A DNA stretch of 64,000 nt from Vandiemenella viatica (Eukaryota > Arthropoda > Insecta > Orthoptera > Morabidae). The notes under the pieces are model-generated. The model was not told the DNA's origin and ran no database searches. It saw only the letters and a list, made by a program, of their open reading frames with translations. The stretch is taken from assembly GCA_031002005.1 (NCBI GenBank), contig JARYHS010008074.1, positions 280,427,930 through 280,491,929 of the forward strand, given 5' to 3'. Each line of letters begins with the position of its first letter. Within the stretch, counting starts at the first letter, position 1. This document shows, piece by piece, positions 24,264 through 34,183 of the stretch. The translations under genes were made by a program, and so were the position numbers.

Positions 24264-24525
24264 GATAGGACACTTTCGCCACTTTCACTGAAGCTATACC
24301 AACATAGCGAGATGTTGCATCAAGGGGAAAATTCGAGATTGTTAGGTTCTCCGTCTGTTAACCGACAACCATTTAGTATACAATATAATGTTTACCAGAA
24401 GATGAAAACAGTGAATTTTCTCGCCAAAATATCGTGTGTAAACACCTCGTTAACTCGGCTAGTCACTCGAGAATTATTCATTCTCAATGCCGAGAAAAAT
24501 CTTCGTTCTTATATAGCGAACAGCT

Positions 24526-25138
24526 TGTTGCGTCCTGTTGTGCAACAGAGAGCTGAGCTGAAAAGACTCACAAACTGAAACAAGTGGGTATCGATTTTTA
24601 CAATTCGGGAACTCGGGATAGGAAAGTTCTGGAGAAATAAATTAAGAACACAAGAGGTTATGAGGAACACACTTGTGACTCACGAAGCCGACAAACTCTC
24701 ACTGAGAATACTCAGAAATTACGAGAGGTACCTATTCCCAGGAGTACTGAACCAACTAGCAGACGTTCTCTCTGCCAAAGGTCCATAAAACGTGAAGACC
24801 CTAACAGCATAACAACGGCGACTACAGTAGCTAAATACACGTTGTCATCTCCGCTGCGCTGTTTGCTTGGTGGCTCACTCGCCGACTCTCGAAGACCTCT
24901 GGAGAAGTAGTCCCCTCCCGCTGCGGCGGGCTCTTTTTTATAGCTGCCCGTGACGCGCTCCGCTGCCCTATGCGACCTTCTGGAAGCTTACACCCGTATC
25001 TCGTTACCCACGCGCCACGCAGTTCCCCTGTCTGATGCAACCTTAGCCTCACACGCGTTCACTGTTGGCTTCCCTTTACTACCTATTGCACCATCTTAAC
25101 ACTTGGGCATTAGGCGTTACTTTTAACACTTCGTAACA
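24526..25138 (-). repeat. 3' LTR of the gypsy element
   Basis: In element orientation it starts TGTTACGAAGTG at 25138 and ends GGACGCAACA at 24526, a canonical TG...CA LTR. It matches the 5' LTR (33550-34169) over its whole length with a small number of differences, including a 9-bp stretch missing around 24895. A TATA-like TATAAAAAAGAG lies on the minus strand at 24942-24931. Confidence 0.95.
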
Positions 25139-25148
25139 CCTTCCCCCC
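25139..25148 (-). promoter_or_regulatory. Polypurine tract of the gypsy element
   Basis: GGGGGGAAGG on the minus strand directly abuts the start of the 3' LTR. That is the position and composition expected of the primer for plus-strand DNA synthesis. Confidence 0.85.
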
Positions 25149-25154
25149 ATATTT

Positions 25155-25191
25155 GAGAATTTTGCAATCTCCCTGAGAATGCAAAATTCTC
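25155..25191. other. Perfect 12-bp hairpin next to the polypurine tract
   Basis: GAGAATTTTGCA (25155-25166) and its reverse complement (25180-25191) form a perfect stem with a 13-nt loop, seven bases inside the polypurine tract. It would lie in the 3' untranslated part of the element RNA. Function is unknown; RNA stability, dimerisation or export are possible roles. Confidence 0.7.
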
Positions 25192-25652
25192 ACACTACCT
25201 GTCGGCTGTGTGAGTCTCCTTTTTATTACTTTCTTTTCACAAATTACAATAGTTCACATTTTATTTCATTACTTATCTTTTAACTTGTCTTTTATTATTT
25301 ACCACTATTTCCTTTACTTATAATATCCTGAAAGAGAGAATTTCAATTACATTACACCATTTTCTTTATAACAAGTATTTTTTTTTTTAGTCTTAAGAAT
25401 CTTCTTCTACATTACCTTATTTTTCTTAATTTGAGAATTTTTCTCTCAGTTTACTACTTCTTATTTCTTACAATATCTTTTCCTTCTAATACTTTTCTTT
25501 AGTACTACACTCTCTTATAAAGTGAAGCCTATTTTTACAATACATCATTTTTATGATTTTACAAATTCTTTTCATGTAACAGAATACAATCTTTCTTACA
25601 TTACAATCTTATATTTTTACAAACATAATCACTGTGACCATATCAGTTCATC
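25192..25652 (-). other. 3' untranslated region of the gypsy element
   Basis: On the plus strand this is a T/C-rich stretch of about 460 bp between the env stop and the hairpin and polypurine tract. The minus-strand RNA would be purine-rich, with many GAAA and AAAGA words. No open frame is visible. Confidence 0.6.
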
Positions 25653-26150
25653 TTAGCGCTTATCCGCTTTATAGTAAAACATTACTGGTGCACTTGGTTC
25701 ATACTTAACACTCTTCTCCGGTGTTAGTATTCGCTCACTAAGCACCGCACCTTCTCCTTCAGTCACATACCTATTTCTTACAGGACCAAAAGTAATTTGT
25801 TCACTTTCATCACTGTTCATTCCAGCAGGATGATACCTAACTATACCAGTGTCAGGGTATCGGTTTACAATTTTATTCTTTACACATATTCTGGGGCAGC
25901 AGTCATCACCCATTGTTTTACGGAAGAATTTAAAACAATCCTTACAACACTTACAATATCTGCATATACAACATACTATTATTATCATAACTATTCCTGC
26001 TCCAAAATAACTCCATATGGGTATCGAATCTAATGAAAACATATTGAACACAGTCCTTTGCTGGTACGCTATTGCGTCCTCTAGCTCATCTAACTTATGT
26101 CCCGCGGCTTTAAGGTCATCTAACTGACGGACCACTGGTTCGATTGGCAA
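25653..26150 (-). pseudogene. env: env, C-terminal part with transmembrane anchor (broken gene)
   Basis: This 165-codon frame carries the membrane-proximal part of a retroviral-type envelope protein. A run of hydrophobic residues (about residues 45-62, including IVMIIIVCC) is followed by a Cys-rich juxtamembrane stretch and a cytoplasmic tail. It is separated from the N-terminal env frame (26523-27725) by about 370 bp in which the frame changes at least twice, partly open at 26366-26611. The apparent start codon is only the first one after the break, not a true initiation site. This env class is related to baculovirus F-type fusion proteins. Confidence 0.75.
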
Positions 26151-26522
26151 ATAAGAGAGGATTTCAGGTTATATTTTTCTTTTTCTTGTCTATTAGACAG
26201 CAATCTACCTCCATATTTAAGTTTGGGACTATATCATTAATCAGTGCCATCGATCTAATGATATGTTCGGATTGAATTAGTACTTGTGCACCGTAACCCT
26301 TGCATTTACTCAGAAACTTAAGTTTCCCTGTACCATTAATTACTACATCTGTGGGCTTACTGTCATTACATAACTACTGTGAGCCCTTCTCCCTTTGGTG
26401 CTACAAATAACCATTCATTTCCTCTAATCTGTGTCCATACGCTTTCATTCAATACAATAAGCTTTTGGATGCAGTCATCGGGGATTTTAGTTACAGGTTG
26501 AAGCATTCTAGCTTCACAAACC
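26151..26522 (-). pseudogene. env: env, middle part with frame changes
   Basis: This is the link between the two long env frames. The frame of the N-terminal part stops at 26523. A second frame stays open across 26366-26611 and then stops. The C-terminal part resumes in the frame of the N-terminal part from 26150. Cysteines spaced as in an ectodomain are visible on both sides, so this is one env gene with at least two indels, not two genes. Confidence 0.65.
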
Positions 26523-27725
26523 TCAGTGATCATAAGTCGAAAGCAGCACAAAGGTTTGTTTACACACACTATGAATAGCCTCCAGCTTTTTACACTCCAA
26601 TTGATCACCATTTATTTTAACATATCGCCTTTTGGCGTCATCCATTAACAAAAATTCTTTTTCCGGAGCTATGTATGTAAACAATCGTTTTTGGTGGCTT
26701 ACCTCAACTGGTAGAGGCCATAATTTATAAATATTATAAGTTTCACTGTCCACTAGTGGAATATTCAGCACATAACTTAGAATGTTTCCCGAAATAAAGA
26801 CATCTAGGTCGACCACCTTCAGTAACTGATACCCTCCGGCTTCAGTCAGTTTTATTGGCAATCTTTTGTCTTTAATTTCATCTTTTATTAACTCTAAATA
26901 TTTGACCACTTGTTCTGGACTAACTAAATGAGGTTGAAGAATGCCTTTTTGTGCATTTACTATGGCAGTAATGATTACATCATATTCCTTCTCTAATTCA
27001 CTGAAGATTGTTGTCAACTGTATTAACTGTTCATTCAACGTTACCCATATACCGAGTCTATTTATTCTCTTATCTGTACTAGTTTCATATTGATGTATGT
27101 GTTCATTTAGTTTGAGTATTCCGGATGTAATTACCCGTTCATTTCTCTCTATTGAATCGACAGTATGATTGAAACTAGTCAACGTTGCCCTTACAATAGT
27201 GACTTGTTCTTTTGACAACTTCAATAATTCTTTCTGTTCCTGCTCTAATAGATTTATTTTTGATTTGAAATATGATGCATCATCTTCATCTAACGTCCCA
27301 AACAAGACTTTACTTATTTCTCCAACAAAATTTAGGATTCCTCTCTTTCGTCTACTCTGCTCATGTTTAGCTAGCTGCCCAATTAGGCGTTGAGAGGTTT
27401 CTATCCTACTTATATAATAATCTACCGCCCGCTTCATAGTTTTACATTCTGCAACACTTGTGTTTATTTCTTTAAGTCTTTGCTGACAATAGTCTACTGC
27501 TTTCAACGCTGCATCATGCGTAGCTTCAAACTTATGTTTTAAGTCATCTAAATTAAAATAACTCACTACTTTCCAAGTGACCGTATACAAACTCACTGTT
27601 CCCTTATGATCGTAGTACAGACCTGGTGATGACCGAAACTTTGTTATTTCTAAATCCTGCTGTTCCATTGCCGATGTACCACCTATCATCAAGACGATCA
27701 CTGCTATCATCCAAGCTGTTGCCAT
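26523..27725 (-). pseudogene. env: env, N-terminal part (signal peptide, furin-type site, fusion-peptide region)
   Basis: This 400-codon frame starts with a genuine ATG at 27725, 12 bases after the pol stop. The first 19 or so residues form a signal peptide (hydrophobic AVIVLMIGG). A furin-type site, RRKR, lies at residues 125-128, followed by a Gly-Ile-Leu-Asn-Phe start typical of the fusion peptide region of insect errantivirus env and baculovirus F proteins. Several N-glycosylation-type Asn-X-Ser/Thr sites are present. The frame ends early at 26523 through a shift near 26555. In related elements env is made from a spliced RNA; I did not identify the splice sites here. Confidence 0.85.
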
Positions 27726-27737
27726 CTTTCCTGCAAT

Positions 27738-29609
27738 TCAGAAGAATTCTTTTAGCCTATTTGCATGTACTTTTGTAAATTTATTTCTCTTTAATTCTAT
27801 CACAACGTTTGGTCCCTTAGTTTCCACTACCGTATAAGGGCCTCTCCATTGACTGTCCAACTTCTTTGAACGACCCCTTCGTACACTCTCATCATGCAAT
27901 AATACTTTATCCCCTGGCTTAAAGACTACCGGTTTTTGCGTTCTGTCATAGTTTTCTTTACTTTTCTCTTTTGCTTGTGCTGTCGCTTCTCGCGCACACT
28001 GATGCATAGCCCGTAATCTTTCTCGCAGCTCAATTACGTAATCATCATAATTGTATATCACTTCTTCCGGTTTCTTTTGCAACACTCCAGGCATGTTACA
28101 TACTCTACCAAAGAACAACTCATGCGGCGTGTAACCCGTGGTACTATGCGGCGTCGTATTAAAGACAAATACCGCGTATGGGACCCACCTATCCCAGTCT
28201 GTCTGTTCTCTGTTTACGTAGTGTCGCAGCATTTCCGTTATTGTACGGTGCGTTCGTTCCAAAGCCCCATTACTTTGTGGGTGATAACTAGTGGTATGGA
28301 TTTTCTCTATTCGTAATAATTTGCATACTCTCTTCATAGTATCACTCATGAAGTTACTTCCAAGGTCACTTAACAAAACGGTGGGAATTCCAAATCTTAG
28401 GATTATTCGCTCGACCAATACTCTTGCTACCGTATTGGCATCCTGTTGCTCTATAGGCTCCACTACTAAGAACTTCGTTAAGGCGTCTTGGAATGTGAGC
28501 AAATATTTATTCCCGTTTTCGGTTTGCGGCATTGGACCTACAATATCAATATCACAACGCTCAAACACGTGTTCCGGAGTTTTCGTTATCTCCATTGGCA
28601 TCTTCGTTTTATTTTGGGTAATTTTATTCTTTTGACAGCTTTCGCAATGACGAATGTACTGCTCAATGTCGGCTTTCATTCCTTCCCAAGTACAATATTT
28701 CTTAATTCTCGCGTAGGTCCTACCTATGCCCTGATGACAACCTATCGGCGATTCGTGATACTGCTTTAGGATCTTCATCTTCTCTTCCTGTGTAAGTCCT
28801 ACCTCTTCTTCCTTATTAGCTGATATGCTCTCGGCTGTCTCTACATTATCATTTTCCTCCGCCTCCTCTACGGTTCTTATTCGCGAAAGAGCATCTGCTA
28901 CTTGATTTCTCTTTCCGCTCTTGTACACGATTTCGTAATCGTACTCTTCCAGCTTTAAGCGGAACTTCATTAGTCTAGACGACGGATCCGATATGCTGTT
29001 TACCCACATTAACGGTTTATGGTCGGTACATACCGTAAATTTCCTACCAAATAGATATGGCCTAAATTGCTTTACTGCCCAACAAATGGCCAACATTTCC
29101 CTCTCTATCGTACTGTAATTTTTCTCCGCCTTATTCAAGGTTCTAGACACGTACGCTACAGGCAAATCCTTGCCAATTTCGCCTTGACTTAACACGGCGC
29201 CAATTGCGTCTTGACTTGCGTCTGAGGTTACAATAAATCGTTTTGTGAAGTCAGGATACTGTAGTACGGGAGGATTCAACAATTTTTCCTTCAATTGTTG
29301 AAACGCCTCTTCCTGCTTTGTTCCCCACGTATATGCGACTCCTTTCTTTAACAGCTCATACAATGGCTTAGCAATTTTACTGTAATTGCTTATGAATCGC
29401 CTATAGTACCCACTTAAGCCCAAGAATGCCTTCAATTGGGTAGTATTAGTTGGTTGGGGGTAACGTTCTACGGCTTCTACCTTTTTCTGATCAGGTTTCA
29501 ACCCTTCTTCCGTAAGTACATGTCCCAAAAATGTAACTTCCTTGCGCAAAAACTCACACTTGTCTACTTGTAACTTGAGGATTATATTTTCGCAGTCTTT
29601 CAAAGACAT
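27738..29609 (-). pseudogene. pol: pol, C-terminal part: end of RT, RNase H, integrase
   Basis: This 623-codon frame continues pol after a frameshift at 29575-29610. It contains the RT connection, RNase H (Asp at about 130 in 'TSDAS', Glu near 171, Asp near 196 in 'CTDHKPL'), the 'VADALSR' linker at about 237, and integrase. The integrase zinc finger is H285-H292-C322-C325 and the catalytic triad is D355, D415 and E451. The last two are 35 residues apart, the classic DD35E. A GPY/F-type module ('WRGPYTV', about 588) near the C-terminus is typical of Ty3/gypsy integrases. The catalytic residues are intact; the disabling lesion is upstream. The first Met is not a real start. Confidence 0.9.
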
Positions 29610-30961
29610 CCTCTAGTCTTAGCATTATGCTCCTCAAGCGTTGGCCCAAAAATTATGACGTCATCTAGGTAGATGAATACTTTCTCACCCTGTAGTCCTG
29701 TCAATACAGAATTCATCAATTTTTGGAAGGTATTCGGTGCCGTCTTTAATCCCATTGGCATTCTTTTGAATTCGTAATGTCCATAGGGAGTGCTAAAAGC
29801 CGTCTTTTCCTGATCTTTCTCGTCTATCAGCACCTGATAATACCCCTTAGCTAGGTCGAGGGTTGTGAAGTACTTCGCTTTACCTAGTCCGTCTAGTATT
29901 TCATCGATCCTTGGTAACGGAAATACATTATTTACCGTCAGATCATTTAATCGCCTATAATCGATTACTACGCGCCACTTTTGCTTGCCACTTGCATCCA
30001 TTTTCTTTGGGATAATTAATACAGGCGAATTCCACGCACTATCACTTGGTATTACAATATCATCTTCTAATAATTTTTCTATTTCGGCTTGCAAAATTTC
30101 CTTCTGCGCCTCGGGTATCCGGTAGGGCCTCAACCGAACTATTTTTCCTTCCGCCTCGGGAAGAAGTTTGATTTCATGCTTGACAGCCTCAGTATAACCC
30201 AAGTGATCTCCTGGTAAATGAAATACATCGTTATACGCTGCGCATATACCTAATAAAGCCTCTTTTTCCTCTTTGTTTAAATGTTCTACGCGGAGATTTT
30301 CTTTCAACTTACTTAAACGCGACTTTACCTCTGGTCGCTCTTTTCTAATACGTCTTACGTATGCTTTTTCAAATTCGGGCACTTCTTCAGCTGTTATAAG
30401 GGGATTCTTTATTTTAACTTTCTTTTCTGTAGTATTAAGCATACTTGTAATACACATTCCATTTCTTACTGATACTAGCGCTTCGGGCACATATATTCCT
30501 GGTTGTATCTCCTGCTTTGGAATGATCGCTTCTGATGCATTCCTTAAGGTAATCCTTACCTTTACAATCTTTTCTTCGCGCGGGCCTACTGTTACCTCAT
30601 AGTGTTGAGCACCCCTGGCTCCTCCACTACGGTTACCACCACGTTGCACCACTTCTGCGTAAGTGGGCTTCCCACGGCCTCTCGCAACCATTTTTGGTTT
30701 GCTTGCCGTTAATTGCGCAACTCCCGTTGCCAACGAATCGATGCGTCTCGCTTTCGATTCAACATACCGCCTTTCTACGGGGCTTACCGTCTTCGAGGCA
30801 GACTCGGCTGCTCTCGGATACCTTCCGTCTCGTCGCACAATTCCGTTAGTGGACGGACAATCTCGCCTTTTCACGGGGCCTACCGTCTTCGAGTCACCCA
30901 GTGCCCTCGGAATCCTTCCGTCACGTCTCACAATTCCTTTAGTGGACGGACAAACACTCAT
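29600..30961 (-). pseudogene. pol: pol, middle part: reverse transcriptase
   Basis: The frame covers 453 codons. The first 110 or so continue the degenerate 25-33 residue repeats of the preceding frame, and the rest is reverse transcriptase: 'KWRVVIDYRRLN', 'LDLAKGYYQV', 'STPYGHYEFKRMPMGL' and the catalytic 'YLDD' at about 431-434. It stops just after the catalytic site. Comparison with the next frame (from 29609) suggests two small indels between 29575 and 29610. A further shift separates it from the protease frame at 30939-30961, inside repeat DNA. Confidence 0.9.
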
Positions 30962-31460
30962 TTCGCGTCGTAATCCCTACGACATTTCTCGAGGCAGCGC
31001 CTACTGTCCTCGGGAAATTCCCGTTCCATCCCGCAGGTCCGTTAGCGGGCGGACACATACCTACGCATCGCATTCTCTGCGATACGCTTCTTCCATCCCG
31101 TCTCGCAGGTCCGTTAGCAAGCGGGCATACTTCACCTGATGTCGCAATTCCTACGACACCCTTCTTACCGCTTCGCTTCACAAGTCCGTTAGTGAACGAG
31201 CGACTTTCATCCGATGTCGCAATCCCTGCAACACCTTGCCTAACGCCACGCCTCACAGTTTCGTTAGTGAGCGTGCGTCTTTCATCCGATGTCGCAATCC
31301 CTGCAACACCTTGCCTAACGCCACGCCTCACAGTTTCGTTAGTGAGCGTGCGTCTTTCATCCGATGTCGCAATCCCTGCAACACCTTGCCTAACGCCACG
31401 CCTCACAGTTTCGTTAGTGAGCGTGCGTCTTTCATCCGATGTCGCAATCCCTGCAACACC
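30760..31460 (-). repeat. In-frame tandem repeat array inside pol (75-bp units)
   Basis: Identical or near-identical 75-bp units lie at 31205-31279, 31280-31354 and 31355-31429, with a further partial unit. Degenerate units extend leftwards to about 30760. Each unit encodes 25 residues, including 'VAGIATSDERRTLTNE', followed by 'TVRRGVRQG'. Since 75 is divisible by 3, unit gain or loss keeps pol open. The array sits between the protease and RT domains, where no conserved domain is expected. The pol frame changes at the end of the array (30939-30961). Confidence 0.9.
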
Positions 31461-31874
31461 TACTTTCTTAACACAACGCGTCCCACGTTGCGTCATACAC
31501 GGCCCTTCTTGCGCGGTATACAATCTAATTCGCCTCCCGCGAATATTCATAACTCTTTTTCCGTAATCTATTACGGCCTTATTTTTCGTTAGAAAATCTC
31601 TTCCTAACAAACCCTCGAAAGGCAAATCTATGTTTGCCCCAATTATATGAAACTTCTGTTTCAATATCAAACCCTCCGCGGCTTTCAATTCCAGGACTAC
31701 CGAAGCTTCAGTTTGTACTATATTATTACTTATCCCCTTAATTCTAATTTTTTCTCTATCATTACTTTTTACTGCCCAGTTTATACTATCTCTTTTTACC
31801 AGGCTTATCTGTGCCCCACTGTCGGCCAGGAATCTCATCGGATTACGCCTTGCTTTTTCACATTGCATAGTCAC
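30939..31874 (-). pseudogene. pol: pol, N-terminal part: aspartic protease plus repeat linker
   Basis: The frame of 311 codons holds a retropepsin-like protease with the catalytic Asp-Ser-Gly at residues 18-20 ('FLADSGAQISLV') and the later 'GLLGRDFL' block. A long basic repeat linker then fills the second half. It lies in the same frame as gag but is cut off by two stops (TAG at 31955-31953 and TAA nine bases later). In related gypsy elements gag and pol are joined by a -1 ribosomal frameshift, so the same-frame double stop is atypical. It could reflect an indel or a different expression strategy. The first codon counted is GTG, not a real start. Confidence 0.85.
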
Positions 31875-31952
31875 ATATTCATTTTTATCTGTGCAGTCTA
31901 CCTTGATACACTTTGTGCGATATGGCGCAATGTGACCGCTCCATTACGCCAC

Positions 31953-32909
31953 CTAACAGTTTACCGATTTTCTATCTTTTTCCTTTCCCGACCATGCATT
32001 TTCTCGGCAATCCCGCGCATAATGCCCTTTTCGGTTGCACTTATAGCACGTAATTTCACTTGCATACGGTACCTTTTTCTTAAAGGGTGCTGTTTGAGCA
32101 GCTTGCCTAGCGCTACTTCTCGTTTCCCGCCGCGTTTCCATCATTCTGACGGCGTTTTCTTTCTCCATCTTGTCTAACTTAGCAAGCACTGCATTTATCG
32201 CCTTTTTGTCCAGCTCATCCTCTTTATTAATTATTCTTACACGCCTTTGCGCCCGACAATCCTTGGCTGTATGCCCAGACTTTTTGCAATTGAAACAGAA
32301 TGGGGGGTTTTTTCCTTCTACCTTTGGATTCCTGAAGGAATACCGCGAAACCGGTTTTTCTTTCGCTGAAGCTATCGCACTTTCCTCTGTGGCTGCGATT
32401 TCCACAGCTTCAGAAAGGGTTATGGTTTCTCCCCTAGCTCGCACAATAGTTTTTATCCGGTCATCATACAACCCTTGAATAAATACGGCCCTTCCTAGCT
32501 TTAAAACTAGAGCTATGCTTCCCATCAGCTCCTCTTCCGTCATTACATTTTTTATTGCTTCTCTGAACTGATGTTGGAGAGCATCTATACGCGAACCCCA
32601 TTGCGCAATACTCTCCCACGACTCTTGCCTACTAGCAAACATTTTACATGCATAAAAATCAAGAGTCCTCTTACTGCCATAATTTTCTAACAAGATTGCA
32701 CGAACTGCCGGCCAGGTGGTAGTCAGATCTCGGACAAGAAGTTTACTCCTAGGTGCCCCTACTATTTTAGCCTTCACAAACTTTAATAAAATTTCTTTTT
32801 GTTCCGGCACAATTAATTCGAATGCTGAATCTACATTATCCAACCACTCATTTAATCTCGTCTTTTCTCCGTCAAAAGAATCTGGGATCAATTTTATCAC
32901 TTCATTCAA
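31953..32909 (-). pseudogene. gag: gag: capsid and two-zinc-knuckle nucleocapsid
   Basis: The 318-codon frame encodes a Ty3/gypsy-type Gag: a capsid region (about 1-185, with 'LNEWLDNVDSAFE' and 'YGSKRTLDFYACKMF') and two CCHC zinc knuckles at about 205-218 ('CFNCKKSGHTAKDC') and 288-301 ('CYKCNRKGHYARDC'), separated by a basic, coiled linker. The frame opens upstream without an ATG: the first codon counted is TTG. A likely true start ATG at 32976-32974 is in another frame, which suggests a 1-base indel near 32925-32935. Two knuckles are unusual against classic Drosophila errantiviruses, whose Gag I recall as lacking CCHC motifs. Confidence 0.85.
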
Positions 32910-33517
32910 ACTAATGTACTGCCTAGTGGGTTGACGACTGCGCGCCCTGACTGCCTGACACTGCTTCGTTAGGCATGCTTACAATTTTGCTTTCTCACCT
33001 GCTGAAATCAACTGCTGTGTAGCGATGAGATGTGGCGTTGCTCCCGACGTGACGTCGTTGTCGTGTTGACCCGCGTTGTCCGCTCGACTGCGAAGTTCTG
33101 CTGTGCTGGTATCGATCGGCTGCCGGCTGCTGGCGACAGCTGCTACCTGTTGCTCCCGACCGGTATTGATCTGCTGCTGGCGACGGCGCCCCAGCTGTGT
33201 TTCGGCAGCGTTGCTATCAATCAGCGTCCCGCGTGATGTCGCGTACCGCTCCCCGTAGACGACCAATGGATCCTCTTCTTTTCTTCCAATGTCGCCTCGT
33301 TGCGCAATCTTGCTAGTCGGCTTCGTGCTCAAAGCCGTCAGTCTTTTCCCGACTTCGGGCTGAGATTTCTCGAAAACCCTACTCCTATTCCTCAAATTGC
33401 GGCCTGTAATCGCTGCAACGTACTGACCTTTGGGCAACCTTGGCCAAAATTCTGTCAGTCGTCTCACTGGTTTTGTGGCTTTTCCGGCCAAACACTCGTA
33501 GCTTTTCCAGGCCTACC
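32910..33517 (-). other. 5' leader of the gypsy element with a long open frame
   Basis: A 170-codon open frame (33491-32979) runs through the leader in the same frame as gag and is separated from it by a single TAA (32981-32979). It has no ATG; its first codon is TTG. The product would be basic, Gln- and Ser-rich and without a recognised domain. It may be chance, or a lost N-terminal Gag extension, or a packaging region that stays open by composition. Confidence 0.5.
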
Positions 33518-33532
33518 CCACACCTGACACCA
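33518..33532 (-). promoter_or_regulatory. Probable primer binding site (tRNA-Leu-like)
   Basis: On the minus strand, TGGTGTCAGGTGTGG lies 17 bases inside the 5' LTR. It starts with the TGG expected opposite a tRNA CCA end and resembles tRNA-Leu-type binding sites of other gypsy elements. The 17-base distance from the LTR is longer than usual, so this is a probable site only. Confidence 0.55.
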
Positions 33533-33549
33533 AGAAAATAAGGGGTCTC

Positions 33550-34169
33550 TGTTGCGTCCTGTTGTGCAACAGAGAGCTGAGCTGAAAAGACTCCACAATA
33601 CTGAAACAAGTGGGTATCGATTTTTACAATTCGGGAACTCGGATAGGAAAGTTCAGGAGAAATAAATTCAAGAACACAAGAGGTTATGATGAACACACTT
33701 GTGACTCACGAAGCCGACAAACTCTCACTGAGAATACTCAGAAATTACGAGAGGTACCTATTCCCAGGAGTACTGAACCAACTAGCAGACGTTCTCTCTG
33801 CCAAAGGTCCATAAAACGTGAAGACCCTAACAGTACAACGGCGACTACAGTAGCTAAATACACGTTGTCATCTCCGCTGCGCTGTTTGCTTGGTGGCTCA
33901 CTCGCCGACTCTCGGAGACCGAAGACCTCTGGAGAAGTAGTCCCCCTCCCGCTGTGGCGGGCTCTTTTTTATAGCTGCCCGTGACGCGCTCCGCTGCCCT
34001 ATGCGACCTTCTGGAAGCTTACACCCGTATCTCGTTACCCACGCGCCACGCAGTTCCCCTGTCTGATGCAACCTTAGCCTCACACGCGTTCACTGTTGGC
34101 TTCCCTTTACTACCTATTGCACCATCTTAACACTTGGGCATTAGGCATTACTTTTAACACTTCGTAACA
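33550..34169 (-). repeat. 5' LTR of the gypsy element
   Basis: It starts TGTTACGAAGTG at 34169 in element orientation and ends GGACGCAACA at 33550. A TATA-like TATAAAAAAGAG lies at 33973-33962 on the minus strand and would drive the genomic RNA. Compared with the 3' LTR it has a small duplication near 33915 and a few substitutions. Confidence 0.95.
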
Positions 34170-34183
34170 AGCTGGACAAAATA

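Larger units (their letters stand above)
20301..24525. other. Spacer between Kelch-like copy 1 and the gypsy element
   Basis: Mostly AT-rich DNA without recognisable genes. It holds three SINE insertions, listed separately, and a (ct)n microsatellite at about 23960-23978. Open frames of 60-95 codons in this stretch either fall inside SINEs (23949-24233) or have no recognisable motif (22808-22999, 23015-23215, 23519-23764). Confidence 0.6.
24526..34169 (-). mobile_element. Complete env-bearing Ty3/gypsy (errantivirus-like) LTR retrotransposon
   Basis: Two LTRs (613 and 620 bp) with TG...CA ends flank gag, protease, reverse transcriptase/RNase H, integrase and env in the order typical of insect errantiviruses. 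A 4-bp target duplication AGCT flanks it (24522-24525 and 34170-34173), and a polypurine tract and a plausible primer binding site are in place. The LTRs differ by roughly a dozen substitutions and small indels, so the insertion is not brand new. Frameshifts or stops break gag, pol and env, so this copy should be unable to act on its own. Only the breaks are described here. Confidence 0.95.

Noticed and set aside
31201..31460. Regular repeats considered as a CRISPR array
   Set aside because: The 75-bp units are directly adjacent with no unique spacers, lie inside pol, and the DNA is animal.
30663..31592. Plus-strand frames of 118-158 codons over the 75-bp repeats
   Set aside because: They are opposite-strand readings of the repeat array in pol, open only because the unit length is a multiple of 3.
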